Shown here: one piece after another, positions 1-10,803 of the stretch
Numbering within the stretch: position 1 is the first letter of the stretch
Layout of the letters: every line of letters starts with the position of its first letter
From: Chloranthus sessilifolius
Lineage: Eukaryota; Streptophyta; Magnoliopsida; Chloranthales; Chloranthaceae
DNA: 64,000 bases
Direction: 5' to 3'
Assembly (NCBI GenBank): GCA_021018995.1
Contig: CM037596.1
Span: forward strand, 15,513,501-15,577,500
Translations under genes and position numbers: made by a program
Notes under the pieces: model-generated
Database searches by the model: none
What the model saw: only the letters and a program-made list of their open reading frames with translations
Told to the model about the DNA's origin: nothing

Positions 1-415
1 GAAAAGCTCGATCAAGAGGTAGTAATTATTCTTGGCCCCATCATCATGGGGACTAAAATGTGTATTAATCCCTAAAACCCATTAATCTTGTCATCCTTAC
101 TAATCTCGAATCGAACCAAATTTCAGGTCGCTGCAACACCCATGCCCAAAATGTATCGGAACAAGATGGTAAGTGTAAAAGGGCAAAATTAAATCTGACA
201 GTCACTTTTCCTTAAATATGTGCTTCTATTCTCTCTTCTGAATTTTCTGAGTTTTTTTTTTTTTTGTAAATGGTCAGGTGTGGATCCTATGCAATGATTG
301 TGGAACAAAATCCGTGGTCCATTTCCACATCGTAGCACACAAGTGCCTAAGTTATAATTCCTACAATACCAGGCAAACAAGAGGCGGCCCTGCTTCATGC
401 TCAACGGCAAATTGA
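1..415 (+). CDS. CHY/RING zinc-finger E3 ubiquitin ligase, last three exons (partial)
   Basis: Three short exons with good splice signals encode the C-terminal zinc ribbon typical of plant CHY-RING E3 ligases (RCHY1/MIEL1/CHYR1 group). Exon 1 is 1-18 (EKLDQE, donor GTAGTA at 19). Exon 2 is 127-168 (VAATPMPKMYRNKM, acceptor TTTCAG, donor GTAAGT). Exon 3 is 278-415 (VWILCNDCG...HFHIVAHKC...SYNTRQTRGGPASCS, stop 413-415). Both introns are phase 0. Family members ubiquitinate nuclear or cytosolic targets, and this ribbon helps bind the E2 or substrate. The 65 visible residues match the family through to the end. Odd point: the last CxxC zinc pair reads CLSY, with Tyr (codon 353-355) where the family has Cys, a one-base change. 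The copy may therefore be weakened or a recent pseudogene. The RING and CHY domains lie left of the window. Confidence 0.8.
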
Positions 416-654
416 AGGAGGTGATGGGTGCCTTTTCAAGTCTGTACCTTCCTAACCTATTGGCAGAGTGGATGATTTTGGAAGAAGAGAGGAAGGCGTT
501 ATTTCCATGCATACAAGTTCAAAAAGAGTGTTTCCATTCATATGTATGCTTCTTATTCCAGGGCCCGGCCGATGAAGAGATTGGAGATTGTCTTACTCTA
601 TAAAAACTCTAAAAGATGAGCTGGTTTTTGGTGCATGAGCTGGTTTTCGGTGCA

Positions 655-1010
655 TAACCTAGCACCTTTGTATGTCACTTTCACACGCATGATTCTAAAT
701 TGGCTACTTCTCTCAGGTAAGCCCAATTTTGATTCATGGCATGTACATTGCCTACTATTTTTACAAAATGTTGAATAATACATTTTTCTTCTTTAGCACC
801 ATTGTCATATAATTTTTTATATTGTAGGTTGCACCAATTTGATACTACACCTAGTACCTCTGTACTACCTTTCACACACATGAATGTCATTTAGGATATT
901 TGCCCATGTAAGCCCAATTTAGACTTATGGCCTGCCCATTATTCTTCAATTAGTCACTTTTCTTCTCTACCGGTGTGAAAGAAATGTTTGTATTGCAGGT
1001 TGCACCAATC
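655..1010. repeat. Diverged tandem repeat, about 170-190 bp unit
   Basis: Two units read alike in order: a 'TAGYACCT...CTTTCACACRCATGA' block, 'GTAAGCCCAATTTWGA', a CT-rich tract, then 'GTAGGTTGCACCAAT'. The second unit starts near 845. A third copy of the last block lies at 2185-2246. No coding potential is visible. 416-654 is the 3' flank of the ligase gene and probably holds its 3' UTR. Confidence 0.6.
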
Positions 1011-1060
1011 TAATTCCGGACATAGGTTGAGTCCAAAGTAATAGAAGGATTGCAAATGGT

Positions 1061-2180
1061 GAAACGTATTTTAGATCCACTTGTTTGAATCGTGGTCGGA
1101 TAAAGAGGAGACCTCAAAAGAGAAAGTGGATCCACGAATGAGTTTTGAAAAAAAGACTCGTTTGATCAGAAAGAAGAAAATCCAAAATTTATTATGGTCT
1201 TCGACTTTCAATCTCGTTTTTTTTATGTTTGGCATATTTTGAAGTGTCAAACAAAGTCGGATTGATGCGAAATTGGTTATATTTGAAAGCTTATCGAAGT
1301 AATTTTCCAGCGAGCCAAAAAACGTGCAATTCTAACAAGTATTGAAGAAGTTATGATTGATTTTCGAAAACTACACATAAAGTGATGAATTTTAAGAATC
1401 TTAATTGAATTAGGATTAGTTTATTTTATTATTTTAGTTTAGAAAATAAGAGTTGTTTCTTTTATTAGAACTAGGATTAGTTTTCTTATTGTTTTAGGAT
1501 TTTACTGTTTTAGAAGAATTAGGATATTTCTTTTATTTGAATTAGGAACTAGAGTTATACTAGGATTTCTAATTTATGCATTAGTTAGTCTATTTAAAGG
1601 CTTGAAAACACTTTTATTAGAAGTTTTTGATGAATGAAGATTGCTTATGCAAAATTGAGAATTCAAAACTTTTGTGAGGGTGTGATTCTCTCAAAACGGT
1701 GAGTGATTCTTCGATTCTTGCTTGCAGTTTGGTGCGAGGCCAATTCTTTTTTTATCTTTATCTTATTTAGATTTACGGTTTGCGTAAGTAGTGTAATCCT
1801 AATTATTTTATTGATATCATAAAAGTAAGTCCAAAATTAATATTTTGTTCATCATTAATTTTATTAGTCTTTTATTTTCGTTTGGTATCGAAAGAATTCG
1901 CTTGCGAGTTCGTTCGACGTCCTAAAACTATCGGAAATCTAGCTGTTCGTAAGAGCCTTAGTATTCTAGATCCATGATAGTGAACGTATACTAAAGTAAC
2001 ATTATTTTAGTCCGAAATTAAATCACCTAATTGAATTTCTAGATTTTTTTGTGAAAATTATTTATGAGAAATTATTATTTTTTTAATTGATTAAATTAAT
2101 TTTAATCCCAATTTCAGTCTTGACATTACATTTAGTAAGTTCTCGCACCAAATTGTAGAGAGAGAATGTAAGAGCAAGTT
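1061..2180 (+). mobile_element. Possible LTR-retroelement fragment or solo LTR, family uncertain
   Basis: This AT-rich non-coding segment is flanked by two copies of a ~56-bp sequence (about 1000-1056 and 2190-2246), as if inserted or tandemly duplicated. It holds a TATA-like 'CTATTTAAAGGC' near 1590 and a 'TTTGGTATCGA' near 1880 that partly resembles an initiator-Met primer site. It also has 'CGCTTGCGAGT' near 1901, a string found at the ends of the Athila-type LTRs of this window. No clear TG/CA ends were found, so the family is a guess. Confidence 0.35.
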
Positions 2181-2481
2181 CATATCGCAGATTGCACCAA
2201 TCTGATTCGGGACATAGGTTGACTTCGAAGCAATAGAAGGATTGCAAATGGTAGAGAGAGAAATGTAAGTGAGAGAGAGAGAGATGTAATGGTGTGGATG
2301 GGTTGGAAAATATGTGGACATGTTCTTGCTTGGTTTTATATGTATGAATGGTATGGATGATGTTCAGGTTATATATGTGAATAGGTTTAGGTATTTATAT
2401 GAATTGTGTGAATGGTAAGAAATTTCTTCTACAGAGATTTGAGCCCATTTCCCCATTAAGAGCCATTGGGTGCTAATCATA

Positions 2482-4816
2482 TGTAATAATCTCGAATTTC
2501 GTAAATCGTATAGGTTTGGTGTGAGAACGTGTATAGGTGGTTCACAAGGGAACTCATGCACATGTACACAACTTAGAATGCGTATGTGTCTAACACATTA
2601 GGTGTTAGAGGTTAATTAACACCCATATATGGTGTGTGTGAGTAACAAGATGACAAACTCAAGTTGTTAAGATAAATGGGGTCTCTCGCGTGAGTTTCTT
2701 TTGTGTGTTTATTTGGGTTGTTTGAGAGAGAAGAGTGGAGAAAGAGAAGGGTTTGAGAAAGAAGATAGTAAAGATTTTAGAATCTTAAGTGATTAGATCT
2801 AATAGAAATTAAGGGATATGGTGTGAAAGTGTGTGGGGATTCGAGCTTCACGATTTAGACGATCTTTTGTGAATCGGAGAGCTTGATGGGAAGTGTGAAG
2901 TAGATCTAGGTTATTAAAACCCTCATTGATTTCATCAAGAAAGAAGGATCCAATCCATGGAGCATTAAAGGCATAAAAGGTATGAATTTAATGCTATTTA
3001 TGTTGTAATTATAACATTTATTGTTCTTTAGAAAAAGGGGTTTTAAATAGTTAAGTTTTTGTGATGATCGAGATTGGGGAAAACTCATATCTGAACATCT
3101 CTGATCCTCGCGCGCACGAGCTTAAGAGCTCGCTCGCACGAGCATTGGAGAAAGGACTTAGGGAGCCTCACGAGAATTTAAATAAGGCTGTGAGAGTCTT
3201 GTGTCTCGCTCGCGCGAGAACTTAAGTGAAATAGGGCTCGCTCGAGCGAGGCATCGCGCAACACATTCCAGATAACTAAATGTCAATTCGGTCGCGCGAT
3301 GATTGTACCAGTTTGGGCTCGCGCGCTCGAGCCTCGGGGGACTCGCTCGCGCGAGGAACATGGTACTTCACCTTGTTATTTCTCCTAAATTTTTTAGCAA
3401 TGTATACCTTTTGATCTTCTTGACATTCTTATAGGATGTTTGGATACATTTGATTGTAGGATTGACACGTGGGGATTAAGTGAGTGCATGCTTGATACTA
3501 TTGGTTTAATCTCCGTGTGACTCCGTTTGAGGTATGGAAACTCAGTAGCATGTGTATATACTTTCAATTAACATGTGCGTAGTGATATGATAAGAATATA
3601 TGTATTCTTTCCGAATTGGCTTTTGTATTCGCATGAGTCCATTCATAGCTTTTGATTAAGTGATCTTCATAAGCATTAACACTAAGAAGAGAATATCGTG
3701 TGTGCGTGTGTGTGAAATCTTCAGATAAGTTGTGTGTGACATCAAAGAGATGTAAAACATATTGCGTGTGGTATCAAAGAGATGTGATTAAGTATGTGTG
3801 AGAACCATATGAGAAATTTGAATTAATTATACTTACCACAAACTCACGGTGATAAACTATATGTAAACTAACACATTTGATTTGAGGTTTAATTGTGAAT
3901 ACTCAATCGGCACGGCGGGATATCCGTACAATTTGTGTACCGGTTCGGTGGGATATCCGTTCTTTGATTTCTAACAGTGAAAATATTTCGTTCGGCACAA
4001 GTCACCTCATGCAAAGGGACTTGGACATTGTGCAATGGTTCATGTGAACGACGATAGTGGGCACTTCCATCAAGGGCTCGATGCTATATTGCTCGAGCAA
4101 TTATTTAAGTGACTCTTTTAAGTGTGTGCGTTAAGGGTGCGTTCCGTGCAAATGATGAGTAATGTGTTTTGAAACCATGCTTTAGATGTTCCTTTCGAAT
4201 CATAATAAATGCTCCAGATTTATTCATATGCTTTGAATAATGTCATGAAAGATATGTGAAATGTTAGATGATATACATGCTATTTATTTCCTTATTGAGC
4301 TATGATGTAACTCACCCTTCGACTATATGTCACAGGTTCAGAGCTTGCTGAGGATATTGAGAACCCGGACTTGGAGGACTTGGATTACGTGCTTTTGGAG
4401 GAGTCGGAGCCCCCTCCAGAGGCGTTCTTTTGGTAGACTCGTGCTGTTGCACTTTGATATTTTTGTGAGATCATTATAAGGCTTGGTATGTCCGGCCATT
4501 TATATTTTTGATGTTAAATTCTTATGATGCTTATTCTTTTACGAACCATCTCTATGTGACTTTTGTTGTGTCACTGATGATTCGGTTCTTTTGATCATGC
4601 AATTAACATAATATTTGAACCGTCTTTTGTAGGTTTGGGTCATCTTATATATACAAGAAGTTTATGTGCTTTATGATGACATTATCTGTTTAGTTAGATG
4701 CGTTTTGTTTTTGCTTTTGGCGTGGATGTACCAGGTGTTCTACGAAATATATAGGGTATGACTTTAAGGGTTGTATTGATGGCACGGTTTTCGAGGTATC
4801 GAAATTCGGGCTGTCA
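2482..4816 (+). mobile_element. Solo LTR, chromovirus (Tekay/Del-like) type
   Basis: Starts TGTAATAATCTCGAATTTCG and ends CGAAATTCGGGCTGTCA, the inverted ends usual for long chromovirus LTRs. Inside are two 'CGGGATATCCGT' blocks (3917-3956) and an acidic-looking 'GACTTGGAGGACTTGGA' stretch near 4370, both common in Tekay-type LTRs. There is no primer site, gag or pol, so it reads as a ~2.3-kb solo LTR left by recombination. Target duplication is unclear (TCATA left, TACTA right). Family assignment is inference from LTR style. Confidence 0.6.
3107..3355. repeat. Array of GC-rich 14-bp near-palindromes inside the solo LTR
   Basis: Six 14-mers with CTCG...CGAG arms lie at 3107-3120, 3129-3142, 3205-3218, 3237-3250, 3318-3331 and 3342-3355. 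The copy at 3237 (CTCGCTCGAGCGAG) is a perfect palindrome. They fall in three pairs with centres 22, 32 and 24 bp apart. The CpG-rich islets stand out in an AT-rich LTR. Confidence 0.8.
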
Positions 4817-5253
4817 TACTATATGTCCGCTCCTCCATATACAACAAACCAAATTGAATCATGTGCAACTTGTAGCTCAAAAAAAAAACCTAACATATCG
4901 TGTGCAACTTGTAGCTCTCCAAAAAACGTAGAATATTTTGGATTTAAAAATAATAATAATAAACTATTGCCGGTAATTTGTCAGTGGTTATTAACCACCA
5001 GGGGTCGATAAATTAAAATTAAACAGGGAGAGGGGATTTGGAGTTTTTAATCGCTGGAAAAATCGTCGGCGATTGAATTTGTGGCTCCTTCTTTCTCGGC
5101 AGTTTGAGTGTTGTCGGCAAAATTTTTACCAGCGATTACAAAATTTGTATATAATCTAAATAGAAAAAAATAGTATTTAAAAAAAAATTGCATAAAAAAT
5201 GATTGCCCAAATTAGTCATTTTTATGACTTTAAGAGCAGTTGGTGTTGAAGTT
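4817..5253. other. Intergenic; duplicated 17-mer and a small inverted repeat
   Basis: TGTGCAACTTGTAGCTC occurs at about 4855 (followed by an A-tract) and again at about 4901. A near-identical copy follows the LINE poly(A) at 32.83 kb. At 5049-5141 an inverted repeat (AATCGCTGG...CCAGCGATT) with 'CGTCGGC' words resembles CACTA subterminal repeats; this is a weak match. No gene seen. Confidence 0.4.
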
Positions 5254-5439
5254 TGATGAGTAGTGAAATATGATAATATTTCACTCCTAAAAGACCTACA
5301 TTTAGCAAAGATTTGTGAAGTTTTATAAGTTTCAAGTCAAATTAGTCATTAAACGCATTAAGGAGCATAAAAGGATGCAAAGTGGACAGACACCAGAGCA
5401 GTGAAGCAAAGAGCACATGAGACTGGATCATTTGACTAT

Positions 5440-5600
5440 GTCGATAGATCGACCCTTGTTGGTCGATGCATCGACATAGTTCGAAGAGTTTTAAATTCAA
5501 AAATTCAAACTCTAATCTGGTCGATCGATCGACCACTTAAGTCGATCAATCGACCAATTTCAAATTTGAATTTGAATTCTGGAATTGGATGATATTTAAA
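5440..5600 (+). promoter_or_regulatory. Element A core promoter: two dyad pairs plus TATA-like box
   Basis: Pair 1 is GTCGATAGATCGAC (5440-5453) and GTCGATGCATCGAC (5462-5475), centres 22 bp apart. Pair 2 is GTCGATCGATCGAC (5520-5533) and GTCGATCAATCGAC (5541-5554), centres 21 bp apart. 'GATATTTAAA' at 5591-5600 lies 37 bp after pair 2 and is the likely TATA box. Promoter function is inferred from position and from the same layout in the LTRs of B and C. Confidence 0.55.
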
Positions 5601-6144
5601 AGGAAAATCTGAGGATTCAAAAAGGGGGATCTCTCCGCTTGCATTTTTTTCTATTTTCTGCTTTCAGTGTTCGAGGACATTCAGTCCCAATTTTGTTCAA
5701 GTTTTATTTATTCACTTTCTAGGCATAAGATCTTAGATTAGTTTAATTTCTGCACTCAAGAAATGATTGTACGCGTTGGATTAAAGCTTTCGTGGATTTT
5801 TGTGGATTATTCTTTACGATATTTTAATGTCACTCTCAATTTCTGTCTCTATTTTGTTATTCATTTTAATCATGTGTGGCTAGTTTCATCAAGGATGGGG
5901 ATCTGATGAACCCCATCCGAAGTATTCATTTATATTAATATAAATTTGTTGTTGAAATGTTAGATTCTTTTAAGGGCCCTAATATTATTATTGACATGAA
6001 TACGATCTGATTGTAGTATGAAATCTAGGGGCTAATCATGCCCTATGATCTCAGCATTGCAATGAAGATTTTATCCTAATTATCACTTATCTCAGGATTA
6101 GGTTCTACTACTATCTGAGGTGTGAATATTAATCATACAATAAT

Positions 6145-6379
6145 GAGATGTTAATCATACATCTCCGTGATCTTAGATCAGCAGTGTGACTTTACCCTAG
6201 GTGTAAATTCTAATTCATATTTGAGGTGTGGGTGTTAATCACACACTCATGAGGGGTTAATCATACCTATCCGTGATCTTAGATCGATAGTGTGGAGTTT
6301 ACCCTAGAGATTGGGTTCTAAATGTTGTCTGAGGTGTGAGTGTTAATCATACACTCATGAGATGTTAATCACACATCTC
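6145..6379 (+). repeat. Tandem hairpins with conserved TAATCAY loop (R-U5 of element A)
   Basis: Five hairpins share a 7-nt loop TAATCAT or TAATCAC: 6145-6165, 6230-6248, 6251-6271, 6338-6356 and 6359-6379. Stems are GAGATGT/ACATCTC (perfect, twice), GAGTGT/ACACTC (perfect), GGGTGT/ACACTC (one G-U) and GAGGGGT/ACCTATC (one mismatch, one G-U). Each ~107-bp unit also holds 'CCGTGATCTYAGATC'. They lie downstream of the TATA-like box, so they would be in the 5' leader RNA. Confidence 0.7.
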
Positions 6380-6774
6380 CGTGATCTCAGATCCACAAGT
6401 TAGAACTCAGGTGTGTTTAGAGTCGGTGCACCTTTATAAATATCTTATGAGGATCTCATATCTTAATTCACAGATTTGTATTATATAAATGATAAACCTA
6501 CGATGAGAGGATTCAGCATCTCAATCCTTATTTCTTATTATTTGTTTAAATTCTCAGTTTTTGTTAGTGCTTATCTCATTTATCAAAACTCTTAAAATCT
6601 TAAATTAGTGGTTATTGTGATAGATCTGTGGTGATTCTTCTGATTAGTTGTAATTTCTTTTTGCTTAATTTTCTGATAATTCCTTGTGGGAACGATCTCG
6701 TACTCCGCACTCACTATCTGCACCGATTCGTGTGCTTGCGAGTAAAACACAACTTAATTTTCACAACAAGTTTT

Positions 6775-6792
6775 TGGCGCCGCTACCGGGGA
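6775..6792 (+). other. Primer binding site of element A
   Basis: TGGCGCCGCTACCGGGGA, six bases after the LTR end. This is the Athila/Tat-type primer site, described in the literature as complementary to the 3' end of tRNA-Asp. Near-identical strings lie at 47312 and, decayed and inverted, at 20890. Confidence 0.85.
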
Positions 6793-6914
6793 ATTGGACA
6801 TAGAAAATCGACAATTTGAAATAGAAAATTAATTTTAGGAATTTCTGTAGGTTCAAAATCAGTAACTTTGCTAATTTATATAAAAAAAAAAATCGAAATT
6901 TTTTTGAAAACTTT

Positions 6915-6973
6915 TGAGTTTCGATCGACTTGAACACTCGATCAATCGAACAAAAAAAAAATATATATATATC

Positions 6974-7020
<47 letters not shown>

Positions 7021-7215
7021 CAAATTTTAGATTCAAATTCTTGATCGATCGACCTAAACCCTCAATCAATCGGATGTTTCTTGATCGATCGATCGACCTA
7101 AACAATCGATCAATCGAATTAAAATATATAACAAAAAAATAATAATAAACAAAATCAAATTTCAAACTTTAATTTCCTTGATCGATCGATCGACCTAAAC
7201 AGTCGATCAATCGAA
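6915..7215 (+). repeat. Leader array of paired GATCGATCGAC / ATCAATCGA motifs with (AT)n
   Basis: Between primer site and gag are four pairs of TCGATCGATCGA-like and TCGATCAATCGA-like words (near 6921, 7042, 7081 and 7179), each pair split by a 'CTWRAACA'-like spacer. An (AT)n tract (6960-7018) lies among them. The layout copies the U3 pairs. Confidence 0.7.
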
Positions 7216-7450
7216 CAAAAAAATCACAAAGCAGTAAAACCTATGCAGCTTGTGTATGCACACAAGGTCCTATAGAGATAAATCTTTAGAACCTTTCAAT
7301 TCTGAGATTGAGCGAACTTGTCGTTCGAATCGAAAAGAGATAAGAACAGGGCGAGAAGCTAGAGGTGAAACATTAATTCAATTCGAAATAAATGCAAACG
7401 GTTGTGAAGATCACTAACATGAAAATGAGGAGGAACTAACTCTGAGAGAG

Positions 7451-8905
7451 TTGTTTGCTCCTATAACCACAAATACCCCATCTTGTATCACATATCCTGC
7501 CACACCTGGTGCCAGATTTGAGATTCGTACAAATGTAATTCAAATCCTTCCAATCTTTCACGACATGGATAGAGAAGATCCATACCAACACATCAAGAAC
7601 TTCATTGAAGTCTATTTGTTAGTATATCAGAATTTCAGTGAGGGATATGTGAGATTACTTTTGTTTCCTTTCTCCATAAAGGATAAGGCTAAAGCCCGGT
7701 TAAATTCCTTATCAGCTGGATCCATAATCACCTGAGATCAGATGGTTAAGAAATTTTTGTCAAAATTTTTTCTCATGGCTAAGACTAATGCCTTAAGACG
7801 TGAAATCACCGATTTTACACAAGAGGATGAGAGATTCTATGAAGCTTGAGATAGATTCATGGATATTCTATTGAAGTGCTCACACCATAAATTCTCAAAA
7901 TGGAGATTGGTCCAATATTTTTACAATGGACTGGATTAGGCCAATTGACATCTGATCGAATCAATGAACAGTGGAGGATTTCTTAAACTGAGGGAAACTA
8001 AATCCTATCAATTCTTAGAAAAGTTGGCTGAAGATTCACAATAATGGGACTTCTCGAAAACTCGAGATCAACCAAACAAGAATCGAGATCAAGCAGGAAG
8101 CTCAACAAAGAAATGAGGGTTGTATGTGGTGAAAGAAACACCTGATCTCATGGCAAAAATAGATTTCCTCACTCAACAAGTTGAGGAATTGAAGTTGAAG
8201 AAAAACGTGAGTGTTGTGAATGTGCAGCCAGATCCATGTTCATATTGTGCAAGTCTAATGCACACATCTGATGGTTGCCCTTCAATGCAGAATTACTCAG
8301 AAGATCCTTGTGAGCAATTGAATGCATTGAATACTTACGGTCGGAATCAAGGAAATGCTTTCAATGAAAACAACCCAAACAGTTAGAAATATCATCAAAA
8401 AATTTCATGGAAACAAGGGAATCAAAAACCTGAAGGGAGAGGCCAAGGGATAAATTTTTATCCAAATCAAAATTTCAATCAAGGACCACAACAACAGTTT
8501 GGTCAAGGACAATTCCAACAACAACACTATGTGGGTGGAAACTAATTCCACCAAAATCAAAGTCAGAATGGACAACCTAGGCAATCCAATCAGAATTATC
8601 AATTCTCACAACCAATGTTGGGAAATCAGAACCAACCCGCACAGCAACTCATGAGTCAACCTGGTTTTGCACAAAATTTTCCACTGCCTGGATTCAATAA
8701 TCAACAAGGAAATGTTGCGCTATGTCATTCTCAAAATCAGTATCCTCAGAGTGAGGATATGTGGAAGTTCATTCAATCAAATACTTCTTTAATATTAAGG
8801 ATAGAGACTCAAATTGGGTAATTGGCGACACTCCTCTGTGAGAGAGAGAAGGGATCATTCCCGAGCCAACCAATTCAAAATTCGAGAGGATAGATGGCTA
8901 TTCGA
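7451..8905 (+). pseudogene. gag remnant of element A
   Basis: Translated pieces match the Athila gag seen at 54.8 kb: 'FEIRTNVIQILPIFHDMDRE', 'LPFSIKDKAKARLNSL'-like text, 'KWRLVQYFYNG'-like text, a coiled segment 'VEELKLKKN', then a Gln/Asn-rich tail. Gag would form the virus-like particle. The copy is broken by several changes. Confidence 0.75.
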
Positions 8906-9858
8906 GGGTACCCATGCCAGAATTGGAAATCTTGATTTTGAATTTCAGGTCAATGCGTCCCATGCCAACACGTGGCATCCATGCGATAGCCACTCAACTT
9001 CCAAGTTAGGCAACTAATTCTCTCCCTAAGTTTCTACGGCTGATTTTGCTCCACTACAGCTTCATACATATCCAAAAGAGAAGGTTAAAGATGCCCATCC
9101 TATCTCAACCAATTTTCCTCCAATACAACTTCACCCATATCCTAAAGAGAAGGCTAACGTTACCAATCCAATCTCAGCCGATCTGGATTCGGGGAAGTTT
9201 CCCATCCTATCTCAGCTGTTGCGGATTCTTGCAAAAGCAATTTTTTTTCCTCCAACTTCCTATCTGGGCCCACTCCCATAGGCGACTACATCCGGACCAG
9301 GCCCTAACTGCGACCTAGATCTGGCTCAATCTTCCTCCTCTTTCTCCCAAAATGCAAAATCTAGTAACTGCAACCCAGCTCTTCCGATCAATGTTGCACC
9401 TTCCTGCACTGAACCTCTCCTTGACTTCTGCTCTCTCGCTCTCCATTCAGAGGTCATCTGATCCCCTCCATCCATGCTTATTTATTTTGCTGAAGTTATC
9501 AGTCCGCCCTTAGGATTTCCACGAAATCTTCCTTGAAAACAGTGAACATGCTAGGTGTCTAACCCCTAACCCAGTGGCTGATAATGGTACCGGCTACACT
9601 AGTGATGGAGGCAGCAGTTGGAAAGATGAACTACAAGATGTCTTAGACCTTGATCTATCAAATGGCGATGGTCATTTCGATTTGCCAGAGGCTCCTAAAA
9701 ATCATTCCAATAATAGCACTCTCGTGCTCTCTTTCTCGGCGCAAGTTCATGAAAAAGCTGCCCAGAACCCCATTCCCCCAACTTGGGAGAGCTATTTCTC
9801 ACAAATAACGACTCCGACAAAGTCTCTAAATTGCCATTGCAAAAATCGAACTAAGTAA
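8906..9858 (+). pseudogene. LINE ORF1 C-terminal part
   Basis: The segment reads in pieces 'RIGNLDFEFQVNASHANTWH', repeats of 'LHTYPKEK/LHPYPKEK', then an acidic stretch 'DELQDVLDLDLSNGDGHFD' (9574-9858). This low-complexity tail fits the region between the zinc knuckle of ORF1 and ORF2 in plant L1 elements; ORF1 normally binds LINE RNA. No CCHC knuckle remains. It is broken by several stops and frame changes. The call rests mainly on position directly before the endonuclease. Confidence 0.5.
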
Positions 9859-9938
9859 CAAAAAGTTGGCAAAGCTCAAGAGACTAAAATGGACCCTCAA
9901 ATAATCCATTTGCTTCCTGTCGGCTTCATACTTTTCTC

Positions 9939-10803
9939 ATGACGATAATATCTTGGAATATTAGAGGTCTCGGAAGGATTAGCAAATGTGCCGTGGTAAA
10001 AAGCATCATTAGAAGACACAAAGCCAATATTGTTACATTGCAGGAATCCAAATAGAAGGATGTCACTGCCGATAAAGTGTGCTCCATCGCCCAGAATTCT
10101 GATTGGGGGTGGGTCTCCAAAAACTCCAATGGTTCCCGAGGGGGCGTCATCGTCATGTGGGATAACTAGGTATTCGATTGCACAGGTTAGTGGATTAGTC
10201 TGTTTAATGTTAAACTTTCATTGTTTGATAAAAGGAAAAATTGTATGTTTCTTCTTACGGCTATTTATGGTCCTTGTGTACGAGGTGCTGACAATGAGTT
10301 ATGGGAGGATTTATACCTGTGGAAAATCCTAAACAATGGGTCGTGGCTAGTTTGTGGGGATTTCAATACCATAACCCATCCCAGCGAGAGATCTAACAAC
10401 TATAAATCATCTCCGCCTAGGAGGAATTTCTCTGATTTCATCAATTCTTCGGAACTCATCGATGTCCCAATGGCGGGGGCTCAATTTACCTAGACAAATG
10501 GAAGAAGCTTTCCCATGCTTTGCCGGTTGGATCGTTTTTTAATTAATGTCGAGTTTGATGCCCTCTACCCCACATCGGATTGCAAAACCATCACATGTAT
10601 CACATCCGACCACACTCCCATTCTTTTTAACTTAAAAGGCATCAATTGGGATCCTGCTCCATTCCGCTTCTCAACCACTGGCTAGAAAACCTTGATTTTG
10701 TCAATCTTGTACCCAAATAGTGGTCCGAAGCATCAATCACTAGATACTCCACCTCAGCCATTCTCCGCAAATTAAAAATTGTCATCTCCAATTGGAACAA
10801 AAT
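9939..10803 (+). pseudogene. LINE ORF2 apurinic endonuclease domain (decayed)
   Basis: From the ATG at 9939 one frame gives the APE-type endonuclease motifs in order: ISWNIRGLG (start), IVTLQESK (metal-binding Glu), WGWVSKNSNGSRGGVIVMW, 'LTAIYGP', 'WLVCGDFNTI' and 'CITSDHTPILF' (catalytic Asp-His). In L1 elements this domain nicks the target to prime reverse transcription. The frame holds five in-frame stops at 10053, 10167, 10188, 10491 and 10683, all TAG, and no frameshift between them. Several replace an expected Trp or Gln, as single C-to-T or G-to-A changes would do. Not functional. Confidence 0.85.

Larger units (their letters stand above)
5254..6768 (+). repeat. 5' LTR of element A
   Basis: Begins TGATGAGTAGTGAAATATGA and ends TTTTCACAACA just before the primer site. 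Contains U3 dyad pairs, a TATA-like box (5592-5600), tandem hairpins (6145-6379) and the U5 end block ATCTCGTACTCCGCAC...CTTGCGAGTAAAAC shared with B, C and the element at 63.5 kb. Confidence 0.85.
5254..8905 (+). mobile_element. Athila-like Ty3/gypsy element A, 5' part only
   Basis: 5' LTR (5254-6768, TGATGAG...CACAACA), a primer site of the Athila/Tat type, a long leader and a decayed gag are present in order. Similarity to the gag region of block C stops at about 8905, where LINE sequence begins. No pol or 3' LTR of this copy was found on the far side of the LINE. The element is broken with many breaks. Its LTR differs strongly from B and C apart from the U3 dyads and the U5 end, so it is a separate subfamily. 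Confidence 0.8.

Noticed and set aside
5440-5554. Dyad pairs as restriction-site or cloning artefacts
   Set aside because: They recur with different centres and decay states in independent elements, which an artefact would not do.
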